From the NCBI GenBank assembly GCA_031761405.1, contig JASEVX010000013.1, forward strand, positions 45,388,105 through 45,452,104: a DNA stretch of 64,000 bases, read 5' to 3'. A program made the translations under genes and the position numbers. This document shows positions 1 through 12,759 of this stretch, one piece after another; positions within the stretch are counted from its first letter, which is position 1, and each line of letters starts with the position of its first letter. Source of the stretch: Serripes groenlandicus (taxonomy: Eukaryota; Mollusca; Bivalvia; Cardiida; Cardiidae). The notes beneath the pieces were generated by a model, which searched no databases, had not been told where the DNA came from, and was given only the letters and a program-made list of their open reading frames with translations.

Positions 1-92
1 GCACGTTTTGTGCAATTTCTTCTTTTGTCACTATGTTTTCAAAAAGCTGTCTGTTGCAAAGGCGTCAGAAAACGTCTATATGAGGGAAAGGG
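1..92 (-). mobile_element. TTAA MITE (piggyBac-like), cut by window edge
   Basis: Right part of a copy in reverse orientation: hairpin loop, GCAAAGGCGTCAGAAAACGT, then TATGAGGGAAAGGG and TTAA at 93-96. Confidence 0.75.
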
Positions 93-3000
93 TTAAAGGT
101 ATTCAAAGCCAACTGCTACAGATTTGTTGTTTGTGGTTAGCCTTAGGGGTTAATAAAATCCTAACAGGCCTTAGATATTGCTTTGGATAGACGGTCAATG
201 CAAAATCAATCTCTTCTTCCTTCGGGTGGTCAGTTTTGTACAATAAAATGAACAATTATGATCATATGATTTGGACAGAAATTTGTCATTTCCCTAACCC
301 ACATATATATATATATGACAAATCTGCAGCAGACAACTTTTGACAAAATGATTTCAGAGTAGTCTCCTAAAAATGTGTCAAAAGACGCCTTTAACGCTTT
401 ACCACATATAAACGCTTTCTGACAGCTCTGCAGCAGATAGCAGATAGCAGATAGCTTTTGAAAACATTGTGACAAAGAGATTTTTCAGGCTGTAGCCAAT
501 ATGTTTAAGAGGTCGTCTGCTGCAGATTTTTTTTAAGTGGGAAAGGGTTAAAGAGAGTTAACTTTATTTATTAGTAGAAGAAGGATTTGATTCAGGAGCT
601 CAGACAACCATAGAATGTGTGTTTCTCAAGCCAGAGTTCCACACAACATTTTCCACCCACAACTGGCTATCGTCCTACATAAGACTTTTTAATAGGGCCG
701 AGTATTGCCAAGGTGCTACTGATACAATATGTATTGCAATACAGGTATAGCCATTTCTGTACAATACAATACAGGTATAAATTGTTTGTAGTATAGAAAA
801 TCCTCATACATGTGTGACATTTTGGTGAAAAATAACCAGTGCTTTATAAATTATAGTATGACATGTAGGGAGTTTAACGATAAAGACAAAAGAGTTTCTG
901 ATGCAGAAGAAAACATTAAAACAATTTTAAAAATAAAAAAGAATTACATTTCTGTTCAAATTTTATTTTCAAAAATCAGTTAAATCTAATAATTTACTAT
1001 CTTTTTGTTCACTTCAAATTGGAAAAATCTAATAATAGCATATCAGGTTAACAAGTCTAGAATTTGACATACATTTTTTCCCCCACTTTTTAAACTCATG
1101 AAAAAAGAATGCCTGCATAATACATGATAATGATGAAGTAATACTTCAAAAAATAAAGATAAATGAAAGTCATCAAATGTACTGAAAATCACAACTTCAG
1201 TACACTGATCAATCAATTAATTAATTAATTAACAATTTAGAGTGATTATAAAAAGTACATTCCAACTAGGAATTCTTCCATACCAATGTTTACATTGTTA
1301 AGAAAAAGAAAATGCATGTAAACCCTAGACATTTCACTTGACCTTGTTAATCAGTCTACATACAAAGCTTTATGTTACGGATTATTTTTCTAAATATTAA
1401 GAACCATTTTACAAAGCAATATTGATGGGATTATTTTATAGGCAAACGGATAATAATTAATGACAGCTGAATTTAAGACAACATGTGGCCAAACAGTATC
1501 CATAATTAAACCTTCCCAATCTGCAGCAGACGACTTTGAAAACAGCTAGGCAAAAGTATGAATAAGAGTTGAAAACTATTGTTGCAAATACAGAAGTCAT
1601 CTGCTGTAGATGCATCAAAATGCAAGTGGTAAAGGGTTAAAGATCTTAAAATATGTCACTCATGTGGTAAATGCTAGCTTCAACATTTACAAATAGGAAC
1701 TGAAAATAGAAATAAAGATTTTTCTTGGTCATTTATGATTTGATATCTTAATTTGGATTTAACACTGCTTTCAACAATCTGTTTAGTCGTTATTGTGTCC
1801 AGTACATCTACATATGTGTTTCCTTGCATTATCATAAAACTCTTTCTAAGCAACTGGCTGCTTTTTTCAGACTGTTAGCCCATTGGTAGAAAGCGAACAA
1901 TGTATGAGCAAATGTTAAAGAATATTGGCTGAGCCTGGGTTGGAACTCACAATCCCTTGAATTTACAGTTTTACTTGAACATATGATACAATGTGTATTC
2001 CACCAGAAAGCTTTTTGCAAATAATTTGAACAGCCCTACTATTAAGAATATAAAATTTTAGAAATGAGTGTAATCACAACGCAGTTTGTTCTCCATCAGT
2101 TACCTAGAATGAATGACAAAAGTCAAAATCTAATCTTCCAACTCCTGGATTGAAAGCCCTGCACTCATTGTGACCAACTGAACTTTTGCCACTTGACTTA
2201 GCTCCAATTTCCAAATAAGTCATATCATGAAGACACAAATTAAATACTTTTACCAAAGATCTTGCAGGTAAATTAAATTGCAACCATTAATTTTCCTCAG
2301 AATGTTCACAGATTTTCTGTGGCAGCACCCAATAACATTACAATCCAGGTGGTTTTTTTAATAAAAAATTCTACCAATTCAGTCAAATTTTTGATAATTC
2401 AAGAGAAGTAATCCAAGTGCATTTGTCAAATTGGCTGGTTATCGAACCATGTTTACCAAGATTCATAAAGGTCAGATGAAAACTGTTTGATTTAGAGAGC
2501 AGACTAGGCTAATTTGGCCCAATTTTCAAATTAAAGGGACACAATCCAAATTTGTCAATGCCAATTTGACTGGTTACTGAACTTGACCGTAACATTATAA
2601 ATGCCCACAAACATGTTTGGTAAAGATCTGATGAAAACCGTTGACTTCTCTGATAACAACATGTGGATGCTGTCTTATGCATGAGTTCCCACAATATGAC
2701 CTGTATCGATACGGGTCGTATAAAATATAAAAGGGAGAAATTTATCTATTTGTCCCAATTTGTTCCAAACCAAAATGGGTGGGAATGGGTCTTTCCGCTT
2801 AACAATGCAACAAATAATTAAATTAAGATCAGCTCTGCTGTTTGTAACAAGTTTCATAAATTGACAAGGGTCGTCTTTCAATGATGATGATCTGTACTGA
2901 CTGCTTAGAACAGAGTATTTTTTTCAATTGATTATCTTGCAGACTAGGCAGTTTCTTAACAATTATGAAAAATAATGAAAACATTCTCCAACAGGAAAGT

Positions 3001-3208
3001 GTTTCACAATGAAAAATAAATTGCACAAAAACCAATGTGAATACAGGGATCAATCTATTATCTATATCCACTTCCGGATCCAGTACAATCAAATTGTGGT
3101 TTCTTATTTTCCACCTCTACCATTATCTTTTTATCCACAGCTTAAATATATTTTCATCCTTCTAAATCGTGATCATATAACATTTACTTTTTGTGATTGT
3201 GTAGGTAA
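93..3208. other. Intergenic, no gene seen
   Basis: AT-rich DNA. Holds decayed TTAA MITEs at about 315-550 and 1500-1640, and SINE scraps at about 1860-2010. The rest (560-1490, 2040-3200) shows nothing I can name. Confidence 0.5.
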
Positions 3209-3216
3209 GTGGGGCA

Positions 3217-3875
3217 AGGCCTGCTCTGGGTTGAATTTTTCTTTCGCCATCACTTTTGCCACATTGAAATAAAGGTCGCCACTTTTAATTTTAAGGAGCC
3301 ATTCATTTTCGCCACTTTTGACAAATATTTTAGCCATTTGAAGAAATATTTATATGCAATCTCATTAATGGGTCCACTAATTGTGTGTACTCGTCCATAA
3401 TTAACTAGATTTTTCCCAATCAAAAATGACAAACTTACATTGTCATTAAAAATCATGAAAGGTATACGTCGATCGTCTAAACCTGCTTCAAAAAGCGTGC
3501 CGATATATTTAATGCATCTATAATTGCCAATTATCATATGTACAGCCTTTAATGTATCAATATCGCTCAGAGTTGTTGGTCAGTCGGATTAAAAGGCTGA
3601 ATTAACACTTCAAAACAAGTGTGAAATACACAAGCTGTCAAAATGATAAAAACGGATGTCGTAAAGATGTCGTAAAGTGGTCACTGGTTCCCGACATTGA
3701 ATCAAATGGCAGTGCATTATCTTAGATTAACGGAACCAGTCACTGTATGTCGTAAACTGATACCCAAAACAGGTAAATGTTGATGATAAACCCTTTCGCC
3801 ACTCATGAAATAGCTTTGCCACTTTAAAATAATCTTCGCATTTGGCGAAAGTGGCAATCGACAGCGCAGGCCCTG
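3217..3875. mobile_element. Non-autonomous hAT-like element, 659 bp, with 8-bp target duplication
   Basis: Termini AGGCCTGCTCTG...CAGCGCAGGCCCTG form imperfect inverted repeats that continue into TTTCGCC / GGCGAAA. The flanks are gtggggca (3209-3216) and gtggggta (3876-3883), a 7/8 match. The interior repeats 'cgccacttt'-type words and has no real ORF. Confidence 0.65.
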
Positions 3876-3896
3876 GTGGGGTATACAAAAGACTAA

Positions 3897-4105
3897 TGTA
3901 TTATTGATTGTGGTTTTATGCCGCTTTCAACATTATTTAAATTATATCACGCTGACAGAGGGTCAACAAACCAGTACTAGGCTAGAAAATGTGCCTTGCC
4001 TAAGGGGACTCCACCATGACTGTAGTGCCGCGACTGGAGATCGAACCCGGGACATCCGGTTTCAAATCCCCGACTTTAACCACTCGACCACAGCGGATTC
4101 CATAT
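3897..4105 (-). mobile_element. tRNA-derived SINE, copy 1
   Basis: On the minus strand it opens GGAATCCGCTGTGGTCGAGT with an A-box-like GTGGTCGAGTGG and a B-box GGGTTCGATC. The tail ends towards 3900. Imperfect duplications (tatacaaaagactaat / tatacagaagacttaat) flank it. It is the same family as the copy at 8353. Confidence 0.75.
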
Positions 4106-4882
4106 GATATACAGAAGACTTAATAAGGGAGTTAAAACCTCACAATAGTTCTCTTAAAAATTGTCGAGCCGATTCTTTAGAGTACCCACAGCATCAAGTT
4201 TGACAGTTAAATAGGGATTTTATAGAACAAGAAATGCGCCTTATAAAAAGAGCTTCGAGTTAAATTTTTAGATGTACTGCAAGTTATTTTCGAATGCGAC
4301 AGTTAATTGACAGTTGGCAAAAGATCTTTCAATTTAAATAATTCCTACCCAAAGGTGTAACAATCAAACATTATCTTCAGTTTATCAAATAATTTAAATT
4401 GTCCTTCTTAAATTATGTTCTCGACTTTTATCCAGTAATTGGCATAAATTTTATCGTTTTCCTCTCATAACAAGTTCTTTTTTCTCTCATTTATCTAATC
4501 TGCTTACAAAAATTTACTCGGATGTCGGCGATTAAACTGGTCTCATTTGTTAATTTATTTCTCTGTGTGATTGCCAGATGCTCCTTTTTAATGTATGTCC
4601 TTCAAAACATAATGTATGTGTCATTTAGTAATTTCTGTTTTTTTATCATCTGACAAATACAAAGAAAATGCACATTGAATTATTTTTCTGAAAATAAGCA
4701 ATTACTCCATTTGCCACATTGTTTTTCATGATTTCTATTCAATAATTTTACTTTAGTTTACAAAAAAGATTTTACATGTTTTCAGTTGTATGCTGCAGAT
4801 TTGTTGTATACATGTGGGAAAAGATTATAATTAACAAATACCGGCCCTGAAATGTTAAAACAGATTTTTTTTCTACCCCGGT
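4106..4882. other. Region downstream of YTHDF, probable 3'UTR plus unknown
   Basis: AT-rich. The YTHDF 3'UTR must extend leftward from 4883. A MITE right-end relic lies at about 4790-4830. No other gene seen. Confidence 0.4.
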
Positions 4883-7800
4883 TTACATTACCGTTTCTGT
4901 ATCATCGCTAATACCCACCGATTGAGGCTTCTTTGTAGGTGCAGGTGGACTCTGATCCTCTTCCTGCCTCTTTTCGTAGTGTCCAAAGTCATCAAAGATG
5001 GAGGTCGAGTGTTTGTAATTATGAATTATTTTCAACACTTGCTTCCCTTTCTCTGGTGGCACCTCCTGTGTGTCTCTTGAATTTGTAACAGGCTTGTTCT
5101 CATTGTTTTCCAAGCGAATATGCCTCAACTGACTGTTGGGAACGTCCTTCACATGGATCCATTTCACCTCAATCTGTCCCTTCCATTTATCCTGAGCCCA
5201 CACACCAGCACTGCGCAGGTAGTCCACTCCGGACAGCATTTGAGCCACACCGCAGAAATGACCAGAACCGTTCACACTAAACAGCAAGTATATTGGGCCC
5301 TTGCCTTCACGTTCTTTAAAAGCACCGTCGAGGCGCTTGTTTCCATGCTCTGTTGAACACCAAATGCTGTATTTAATTGAACGGTGGATATCGTCCTCCG
5401 AGTAGCTCTTAATAATGAAATAGCGAGCTCCTTTGCAGTTGATAGCGAAATCCTTCGGGTTGTACGCATTTGCCGACTTGAGTTTCTGTAACACAGGATG
5501 GTTGGGAGCAATACTATCGCCACCTGGGGCTGCACTAATAGGATCTAGTCCACCATTTCCTGACTGCGCACTTGGTGGTGGGTTCGAGCCTCCAGAACCT
5601 CCCCCACCATTGTAATTCACAGTTCTTGATGAACGCGGAGCACTCCAGGTCCTTGCCTGTTGAGGAGGTCCTTGTCTATTGCTAGATGGGTTTTTATTAC
5701 CATCCCAGGTACCAATGTCCAAGTTCTGTCTCGCGGGATTCACTGGCGCTCTCGGGATCGATCTTGGTTTCTGAGGCTGAGGACGTGCTGGCTGGCTAGC
5801 AATTGCTGCCCAAGATGTCTTTTTGGGCGCCTGAGATGAACCGCCACCCTGCACATTTCCACCTTGTAGAGAAGGGTCCATTCCAGGATGGGCAAGTTCA
5901 TTCGTTGCACCGTCCATCTGACTGTCCATTCCGATATTCATTCCCTTTAAGCCTTGTTCAACACTATTCATTCCAGGGTCACGTTCAATTTCACCGTTCA
6001 TTGCAGCGTAAGCATCATTTGGAACCATGTTCTCTGTTCTATAGTAATCCTCTGTTTGGTATCGGGTGTCTTTACGCGTTTGATTGGGCGCGGTCGCACT
6101 GCCCCAATACTCACTGGCCGGGTATTCACCCCAGAACTGAGGATAACCAAATCCACTGAACATTCCATTATAGTCATAACCACCGACAGCAGGAAACATA
6201 GAAGTGTCACCACCACTAGACCACGCCCCATCTCCGATTCCTTGTCCAAGGTACGGAAACGTCATTGAAGGGTTGTAATAGTTGGGCATAAACGGGTCAA
6301 TAGTTGGGCTTGACATAGTGCCTGGTGGTCCGTAACCCTGCAAAATATACAAGTCAAGTAGTGAGAAAAAGGGAAATACCATACAATTTTTGCTTTAAAT
6401 GAGCAAATTGTCTTTATGCCAGAACGTTTGTTTTTTAAAGCTATTCAGTATTAAGTTTACATACTTTCCTTTATAGGGATTTCCAATGATACTTTTCAAA
6501 AGTCATCTGAGTTTTGTATGTAGAAAATATCCAACAATTAAATATTTGAGCCAAAGCATCAACTTAAAAGTTTCTGTCTCTAACTATTTATCTTTATATC
6601 ATATTTCAGATTTCAAAATGTACATTGGAAAAGTATAACATCTTAATACCCAAGATAACGAAATGAAAAGGCTTTTTTTGTAGCATTCCTCATTTTAATA
6701 CAATATTTTGTCTGACAAAAGCTTTCTTGTCAGGAAAAGTGTTAAGAAAATATGACTTGAGCAATCACTTTTCGAAATTGTTAAGTAAATATCACCATCA
6801 TGACTTTGAACCTAAATCTGTAGTTTGTTTACATCTACACAAGACAATTAAATTCAAACAAATTCCTGACTACTACTACTGATGTTTCATTGTTGTAGAC
6901 ATGAAGAGTTTGCATTATCTCTCTTCAATAAACAACTCGCTGAAGGCTTGCATATTCACTACCATCAACTCACTGAAAAAGATCTTATCCAAAATAGAAG
7001 AGTAAAAACAAGTTGTGCAGTACAAACTGAAATACCATTCTGGTGCCTTTTGTATTTGACACTTATTAAAAGGAATGCAGTTTACAACAGATATATTCGA
7101 TAACATAGTTTTCAACAAGTTTTCAGTCATATCATGGCAGCAGTTCACCTGCCCATGTGTTTTCTCACACCAGACTTTAAAAGCAACTGACTTCTTTTCC
7201 ATACACTATAGACTGTTAGCCCAGAAAGAATGTTTGGCAGGCTGGAAATTAAAACTCACAAACCCTTGATTGACAGCATGCGTTAGTACTTGGGAAACAG
7301 CTCTAAATGTATTGACTTTTAACATCATGTAAACAATGTCCTTATTTACCTCAAGGTAATGTTTTGTCAGAAAGGCTAAACATTGAGAACAGGAAGCATA
7401 CCTTTCATACATTATTTCAAACATTTTTCATTTTCCACTTAACCCTTTCCCTCATATAGACGCTTTCTGACGCCTCTGCAGCAGACGGCTTTTTGAAAAC
7501 ATAGTGACAAAAGAAGAAATTGCACAAAACGTGCAATTTCTCCTTTTGCCACAATGTTTTTCACTTTTTGGCATAGGTTATCCATTCAATTATGGAGATT
7601 TTCTATGTTTGGACAAAATACGTTCAAAGTAGTCTACTGCAGAATTGTCGTATGAGGGAAAGGGTTAATTTTTCTTTTCCCAAAATCTAACCTTTAGTGT
7701 GGAAAAAGGGGGGAGCAACTTTGCAAACATATGAAAAATATTTTGAGGTGGGGACACCATTTACCTGGATAGGGGGTTGTTGCTGTTGTTGTTGTTGTTG

Positions 7801-9618
7801 CTGCTGCTGCTGCTGTTGAAGATTGTGATAGGGATCAAACTCCTCGTCTTTCATACCATCTTTTATGGTGCCATTTGTTACTGTAAAATAACAACATGAA
7901 TGAAATGTAGCACGGACCTTTATAAAGAGTAAGAAAGTCCATAAATGCCATCCATCTTTTTACCCGATATCAGAGCTCTAGATAATTATGCGATTTGTTT
8001 CATATTCCATTATCTTTATTTGACATTCAAACCCATTGTTGCAGGTACACAAAAGAATTGTCCCAGTGAGATGATTCTTTAGAGTACCAACAACATATGA
8101 TTTGGTTGAGTAATAAGAGATATAGTGTTGGGGAAAGACCAGTTTACCCTTCCTTTAATATCCAGTCCTCTGACAAATACATAAGTTAAAAAATCTGCAG
8201 CAGATGACTGAACATATTACTGCAACAATTATGAAAAAACCCATGAATGAAATTATAATTAATGAATACAGTCGTTAACTATGTAGCAAAGGAAAAAATT
8301 GCTTGTCCACATCAGATTCTCGTCAAAATGCCTTAGAAGAAGGATAAGGGTTGAATGAATGTATATTGTTTTATGGCGCATCGACAGCTAAGGTCATTTA
8401 GCGCGCAATTAAATTTAATTATTCATTTTCCCTGGGTAAACAAACCAGTACTAGGCTAGAAAATGTGCCTTGCCTAAGGGCACTCCACCATGACTGTAGT
8501 GCCGCGACTGGGGATCGAACCCGGGACACCCGGTTTTGAAATCCCCGACGCTAACCACTCGACCACAGCGGATTCCAGAAGGATAAGGGTTAAAAATTGA
8601 TCTTACAATTCAGATGGTGATGATAAAACAAATCATAAGTTCTAGATGAATCCAATTTTCAAGTGTAGGTATAGTGATTCTTTAAAATTGATTTTAAAAC
8701 AATTTCAACATGTATTAAAATGTAATGGTTAAGAGAGGTAGTTAGGATATTCAATCAAGTCAAACCAACATCTCTGACCCATTGATTGTTCGTCGTTTTA
8801 AGCCGCTTTCAACAATGTTTCAGTAATATCATGGCATTTCCTAGGTAAGTTTACTACTGGTCCATTTAATCCGACACCAGAGAGTCCGATGCAATTCTTA
8901 AACTGAAACCCAGAGCGCCAAGGAGGGCAGCCATTACTACTATTTTTTAAGTCTTCTATATGACCCGACTACAAAAGGTCCTAATAAAGAACCTTTTTTA
9001 AAACCGGTTATTTAAACAGAATTTTCTTTATCCCTACTGGGGGAGGACCCCCCCTGACCCCCACCTACTTTCAATAATTATGCTGCTACTCTGAAACCAA
9101 ATGAAACCCCAGCATATGGTAAGTGGATGACCAACCTTGGTATGAAGACAAAGGCTACACATGACACCACTTATTCAGAAGTTGTTATAAACACAGTGAC
9201 TTAGTGAAATCATTTTGTCAACTACTGTATGCATTTTCATTTACAAAACATAACGGCCCATCAAAGTGTATAAAAACATAGCATAATTGTATCCTTGGTA
9301 TGCTAAGGCCTATATAAGATAGTCAAAATCAATGGCTCTCCATTGTGGGCCTGTCCATTTTGTTTTCATAACTCATTAATAAATTAAAACGGTTTGATTG
9401 TAAACAAAACTGTTGATTTATTTACCTTGGTTTGGCTGACCTTTTCCTCTCTGCATTACAGTAATCATGACATGAAAAGGAAAATAAAGCACATATTAGA
9501 ATACATGACATTGAAGAATAGCTTTAAATGATATCAGAGGTCAAATAGAGTAATTGGAAGATCGGAAAATTGATCACGCCTGTCCGCCATTTTTTACCTG
9601 ATCAACACTCGTAGACAT
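4883..9618 (-). CDS. YTHDF: YTH domain family protein (cytoplasmic m6A-mRNA reader), four coding exons
   Basis: YTHDF proteins bind N6-methyladenosine in cytoplasmic mRNA and steer its translation and decay. Coding exons (minus strand): 9618-9598 (MSTSVDQ), 9450-9426 (a 25-nt microexon), 7880-7765 and 6337-4883, all with GT/AG borders and matching phases, giving 538 aa; vertebrate members have about 560-585. The start matches the family N-terminus: a short MS-x-SVD-x-Q exon followed by RGKGQ and an NG..KDG...DEEFDPY segment. Residues 40-53 are in and around a 14-Gln run. The middle is low-complexity (Gly, Pro, Asn, Tyr, Met) and holds the family motif [17 protein letters not shown]. The YTH domain covers roughly residues 349-494, with cage tryptophans W380, W434 and W439 in the known 54/5 spacing. 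The acidic, Pro-rich tail ends in DDTETVM. Invertebrates usually have one YTHDF gene, so no number is given. I see no break in the frame. Confidence 0.95.
7443..7664 (+). mobile_element. TTAA MITE (piggyBac-like), full-length type copy, 222 bp
   Basis: Starts CCCTTTCCCTCATATAGACG and ends TGTCGTATGAGGGAAAGGG, with TTAA on both sides (7439-7442, 7665-7668). The centre folds as a hairpin: GACAAAAGAAGAAATTGCAC, loop AAAAC, then GTGCAATTTCTCCTTTTGCC. The second half holds TCATAGGTTATCCATTCAAT-like and GTCGTCTGCTGCAGAA-like segments (here with changes). CCC termini and TTAA target are the piggyBac hallmarks. There is no coding capacity. It lies in the YTHDF intron between exons 3 and 4. Confidence 0.85.
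7785..7832 (-). repeat. YTHDF: CAG/CAA (poly-Gln) trinucleotide tract in YTHDF exon 3
   Basis: Fourteen consecutive glutamine codons, in the order CAA, five CAG, five CAA, CAG, two CAA, directly before the PPIQ end of the exon. CAA interruptions would be expected to stabilise the tract. The run lies in the disordered N-terminal half. Confidence 0.85.
7972..8173. mobile_element. Decayed foldback MITE in YTHDF intron
   Basis: GAGCTCTAGATAATTATGCG at left; GGTACACAAAAGAATTGTCC pairs with ATTCTTTAGAGTACCAACAA. The right end is lost. Confidence 0.55.
8353..8576 (-). mobile_element. tRNA-derived SINE, copy 2, with perfect 15-bp target duplication
   Basis: Same family as the copy at 3897, with A and B boxes intact (GGTTCGATCCCC). 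AGAAGGATAAGGGTT is found on both sides (8338-8352 and 8577-8591). It lies in YTHDF intron 3 (between exons 7880-7765 and 9450-9426), in the end of an old TTAA MITE. Confidence 0.85.
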
Positions 9619-9639
9619 TCCACAGTATTTTCTGTCCGA

Positions 9640-9860
9640 AATTGTCACTATATATATATAAAATTGTCTTTAATGTATATAAGGGGGGTTAAACCGTAAC
9701 TTCACCAAGTCACACCAATGTCAGTTGTCTACTTCGAATAGAAAATCACAAACAAAACATCGATAAGAACTATCCTGAGACGTAGAACAATGGCGGCGGA
9801 TATGCATGTGCCTCGCTCCCGCTATTGACCACGTGACATTGTGCTGACGTCACCATTTCA
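9640..9860 (-). promoter_or_regulatory. Candidate YTHDF promoter / 5'UTR
   Basis: Upstream of the YTHDF start codon on the minus strand the AT-rich DNA gives way to a short patch with promoter motifs: a palindromic CRE (TGACGTCA, 9845-9852), an E-box CACGTG (9830-9835) and ATGGCGGCGG (9790-9799, YY1-like on the plus strand). No TATA box is evident. The transcription start is not resolved and probably lies between 9640 and 9800. Motif meaning is from general knowledge; the promoter role is inference. Confidence 0.5.
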
Positions 9861-10782
9861 CACATTAAAGTACTATCAATGAAACTTGATTTGGCTTGTT
9901 TTACTTACTTGTATTTTACCCTAGGGTACTTGCTTAGTAAATATTCAATAATTCATTTTACTCTGAACACAATTTAATGATTGTCACTTTCTTTAACAAA
10001 TGTCTAATATATATATATTTCAAATTCATTAATATTTAAAGTTATCTTAATTTTTTTTTTTTGATAATTTGAAAAATACAAAACACCCTTTACCCTTTCA
10101 ATTAATCCAAATAAATGATAAAAATATCCTGTCAATGGGTATAAAGAAATGATCACTAAAAAAATACTGAATAATGTAACTTCACACCATTTAACCTTCT
10201 TTCCCAAACAGATTCCTGACACCTCTTCAGCAGAAGACTTATGAAAACATTGTGACAAAGGAGATATTGCTCATAATAAGTAATTTTTTCTTCAGCTGAA
10301 ATGATTTCAACTCTAATCAATAAATCTTAACTATTTCTAGAGATTTTCCCAAAGTCATATGTGGGAAAGGGTAAAAGTGTGCTTTTTCAATAGCCAAAAT
10401 AATTTTGATTGTTAATTAATGGAGACTTCTTTTTCACATAATAATGATTTAGACAAGAAGGATGATAAACTCAAATATATCCTTAACCCTTTCCCTCATA
10501 TGACAAACGATATCTCTCTTATCGCCCAACCCAAGTCTATGTTGTGGTTACTTAACCCTTTATCTCATATCATAATTCTGCAGCAGACGACTTTTGAAAT
10601 ATTTTTTTGTGGCAAAGATTAAAATTGCTCATGATGTTTCAACAATATTTAATGAAGATTTATCACATTTTTGATAAGATGTTTGTCAAAGTCGTCTGCT
10701 ACAGATTTGTTGTATGAAGGAAAGTGTTAAAAATAATCTCAGCAAAAATAGGGAATACAGTCTAACTAACCACTGTGCTTAA

Positions 10783-11006
10783 CATTTTCCCTCATACGAC
10801 AATTCTGCAGCAGATGACTTTGAACATATTTTGTCAAAAAATTGAAAATCTCTTTAATTGAATGGATAAGCTATGGCTAAAAGTGGAAAACATTGTGGCA
10901 AAAGGAGAAATTGCTCATTTTGAGCAATTTCTTCTTTTGTCAATATGTTTTCAAAATGTTTTGTCTGCTGCAGAGGCGTCAGAAAGCGTCTATATGAGGG
11001 AAAGGG
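10783..11006 (-). mobile_element. TTAA MITE, full-length
   Basis: Reverse orientation; hairpin of the GCTC/GAGC type. Left flank TTAA (10779-10782), right flank TTTA. Confidence 0.8.
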
Positions 11007-11320
11007 TTTAAAACCACCCATGGGAAGAGAACAATATTTATTTTGTTCACAGGTGGTCAACAAATCAATGTGATTTGAACAATTTCTGTAGAAGGTCGCC
11101 CAAGAAACATTTTTACCAAATTATCTGGAAAACAGACAAACAGATTCAGAAGAGAAGAATTTTTAAAGTTTGCCAATAATTGGTCATTTTTCTCCTATTC
11201 TGATGGAACGGCAACTAAAGTTCTCCATAGAATTAAAATCTTTGAAGATTTTGGAAGAGGACCACCAAAGGACAATAGCTGTAACGTATGGGTTGAAAGT
11301 GGTCCAGTGGTTTAAATTAA

Positions 11321-11496
11321 CCCTTTCCCTCATATAGACGCTTTCTGATGCCTCTGCAGCAGACGGCTTTTTAAAAACATAGTGACAAAAGAAGAAATTG
11401 CTCAAAACGAGCAATTTCTCCTTTTGCCACAATGTTTTCCACTTTTAGTGATAGGTCAAAGTCGTCTGCTGCAGAAATGTCGTATGAGGGAAAGGG
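11321..11496 (+). mobile_element. TTAA MITE, internally deleted (176 bp)
   Basis: Both termini are intact. About 46 bp are missing after 'gtgataggt', in the right half. TTAA lies at left; TTAG at right. Confidence 0.8.
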
Positions 11497-11633
11497 TTAG
11501 GAGATGCAATTTGAAGCTCAACGTTAATTTAATTAAGCTTTTCTGATGCTGTCTGGTTGCGCTTTGTCTTTCACCAATCATTAAGGATTACCACAATTAT
11601 GTAGAGGTCAACTGAACGAACATTTCTACTTAA

Positions 11634-11853
11634 CCTTTTCCCACCTATAGACGCTTTTTGATGAATCTGCAGAAGACAACATTTGAAAACAGCGTGACAA
11701 AAGAAGAAATTAGTCAAAACAAGCAATTTCTCCTTTTGTCACAATGTTTTCAACTTTTTTAGTAAATATACCTACATTTTTAGAGATTTTCCATATTTTA
11801 TAATAGACATTTTCAAAGTAGTCTGCTGCAGATTTGCTGTATGTGGGAAAGGG
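11634..11853 (+). mobile_element. TTAA MITE, older subfamily (CCCAC.TATAG terminus)
   Basis: Termini read CCTTTTCCCACCTATAGACG...GCTGTATGTGGGAAAGGG. The AC-rich terminus marks an older subfamily than the CCCTCATA copies. Left flank TTAA. Confidence 0.7.
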
Positions 11854-12488
11854 TTAGGACATTTGTATGAAATTATCTTGAAATCAGACTAGCAGTTTTA
11901 TAAGAATGGAATTTCTTTTTAATTTTTCCCCTTTTTTCATGCAGTCAGACTGCCATGTTTTTTAATTAAGTATTTAAATATTTGAACAATTTTAAAAGAG
12001 GACCACCAAAAGAACATTCATGTGAAGTTTGGTCGAAATTGGTCCATTGGTTGAGGAGAAGATAACCTTCGAAGCTAAAAATTAACAACGATGATGATAG
12101 ACAACATATGGAGAGTTATAACAATATTCGGCTCAGGTGATCCGAAAAAGTATTTATAAATTGCTGACAATGAGCAACTTCTTTTCCTACTGTTTGCAAC
12201 TGTGTATCAAGATTCTATTTCCAACTGTCAAAATCGTCCATAGTTTGCCTTGTATGCTCTCAAAACAGAGATGTTTGAAAAAGTAATTTATCGTTATATC
12301 AGGTAACCAGTCCAGCAGTCAGACAAGGGAACCAGACAGAAAGTAAGATGCAGTCAGACAAGGGAACCAGACAGCAAGTAAGATGAAGCCCTTAAAAAAC
12401 GTTTGGACGGAAGTTGTATCTACAATTTTTGAAGTTTCTGCTATGAAACTACTAAGCCGATTGATTGATTATGGTTAATGCCATTTAA

Positions 12489-12693
12489 CCCTTTTCCACA
12501 TACAGCAACTGCAGATGACTTTGAAACTTCTTGGCAAAACAAGGAAACTTCTCTATATACAAAAATTTAATTATTGAATAGCCTTGAAAACACTGTAACA
12601 AAAGGAGGAATTGCTCATTATGTCACTATGTTTTCAAAAGTTGTCTGCTGCAGAGGCGTCAGAAAGTGTCTGTATGTGGGGATTGGGGAAGGG
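12489..12693 (-). mobile_element. TTAA MITE, older subfamily
   Basis: CCCTTTTCCACATACAGCAA...GGGGAAGGG between TTAA sites (12485-12488, 12694-12697). The right terminus carries a small insertion (gattgggg). Confidence 0.7.
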
Positions 12694-12759
12694 TTAAAAA
12701 AAAATTCAGTTATTTTAGTTTAACCGTGTGTTTCAAGGCTTTCTCACACCAGAAGTTAA

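Larger units (their letters stand above)
9861..12484. other. Intergenic MITE field
   Basis: Beyond the annotated copies there are older TTAA-MITE relics at about 10195-10374, 10495 and 10559-10728. The rest is AT-rich, with a short direct duplication (AAGGGAACCAGACAG) at 12311-12384. No gene seen. Confidence 0.5.

Noticed and set aside
5803..6268. Plus-strand frames of 104-118 aa opposite the YTHDF exon
   Set aside because: Shadows of the real minus-strand coding sequence.
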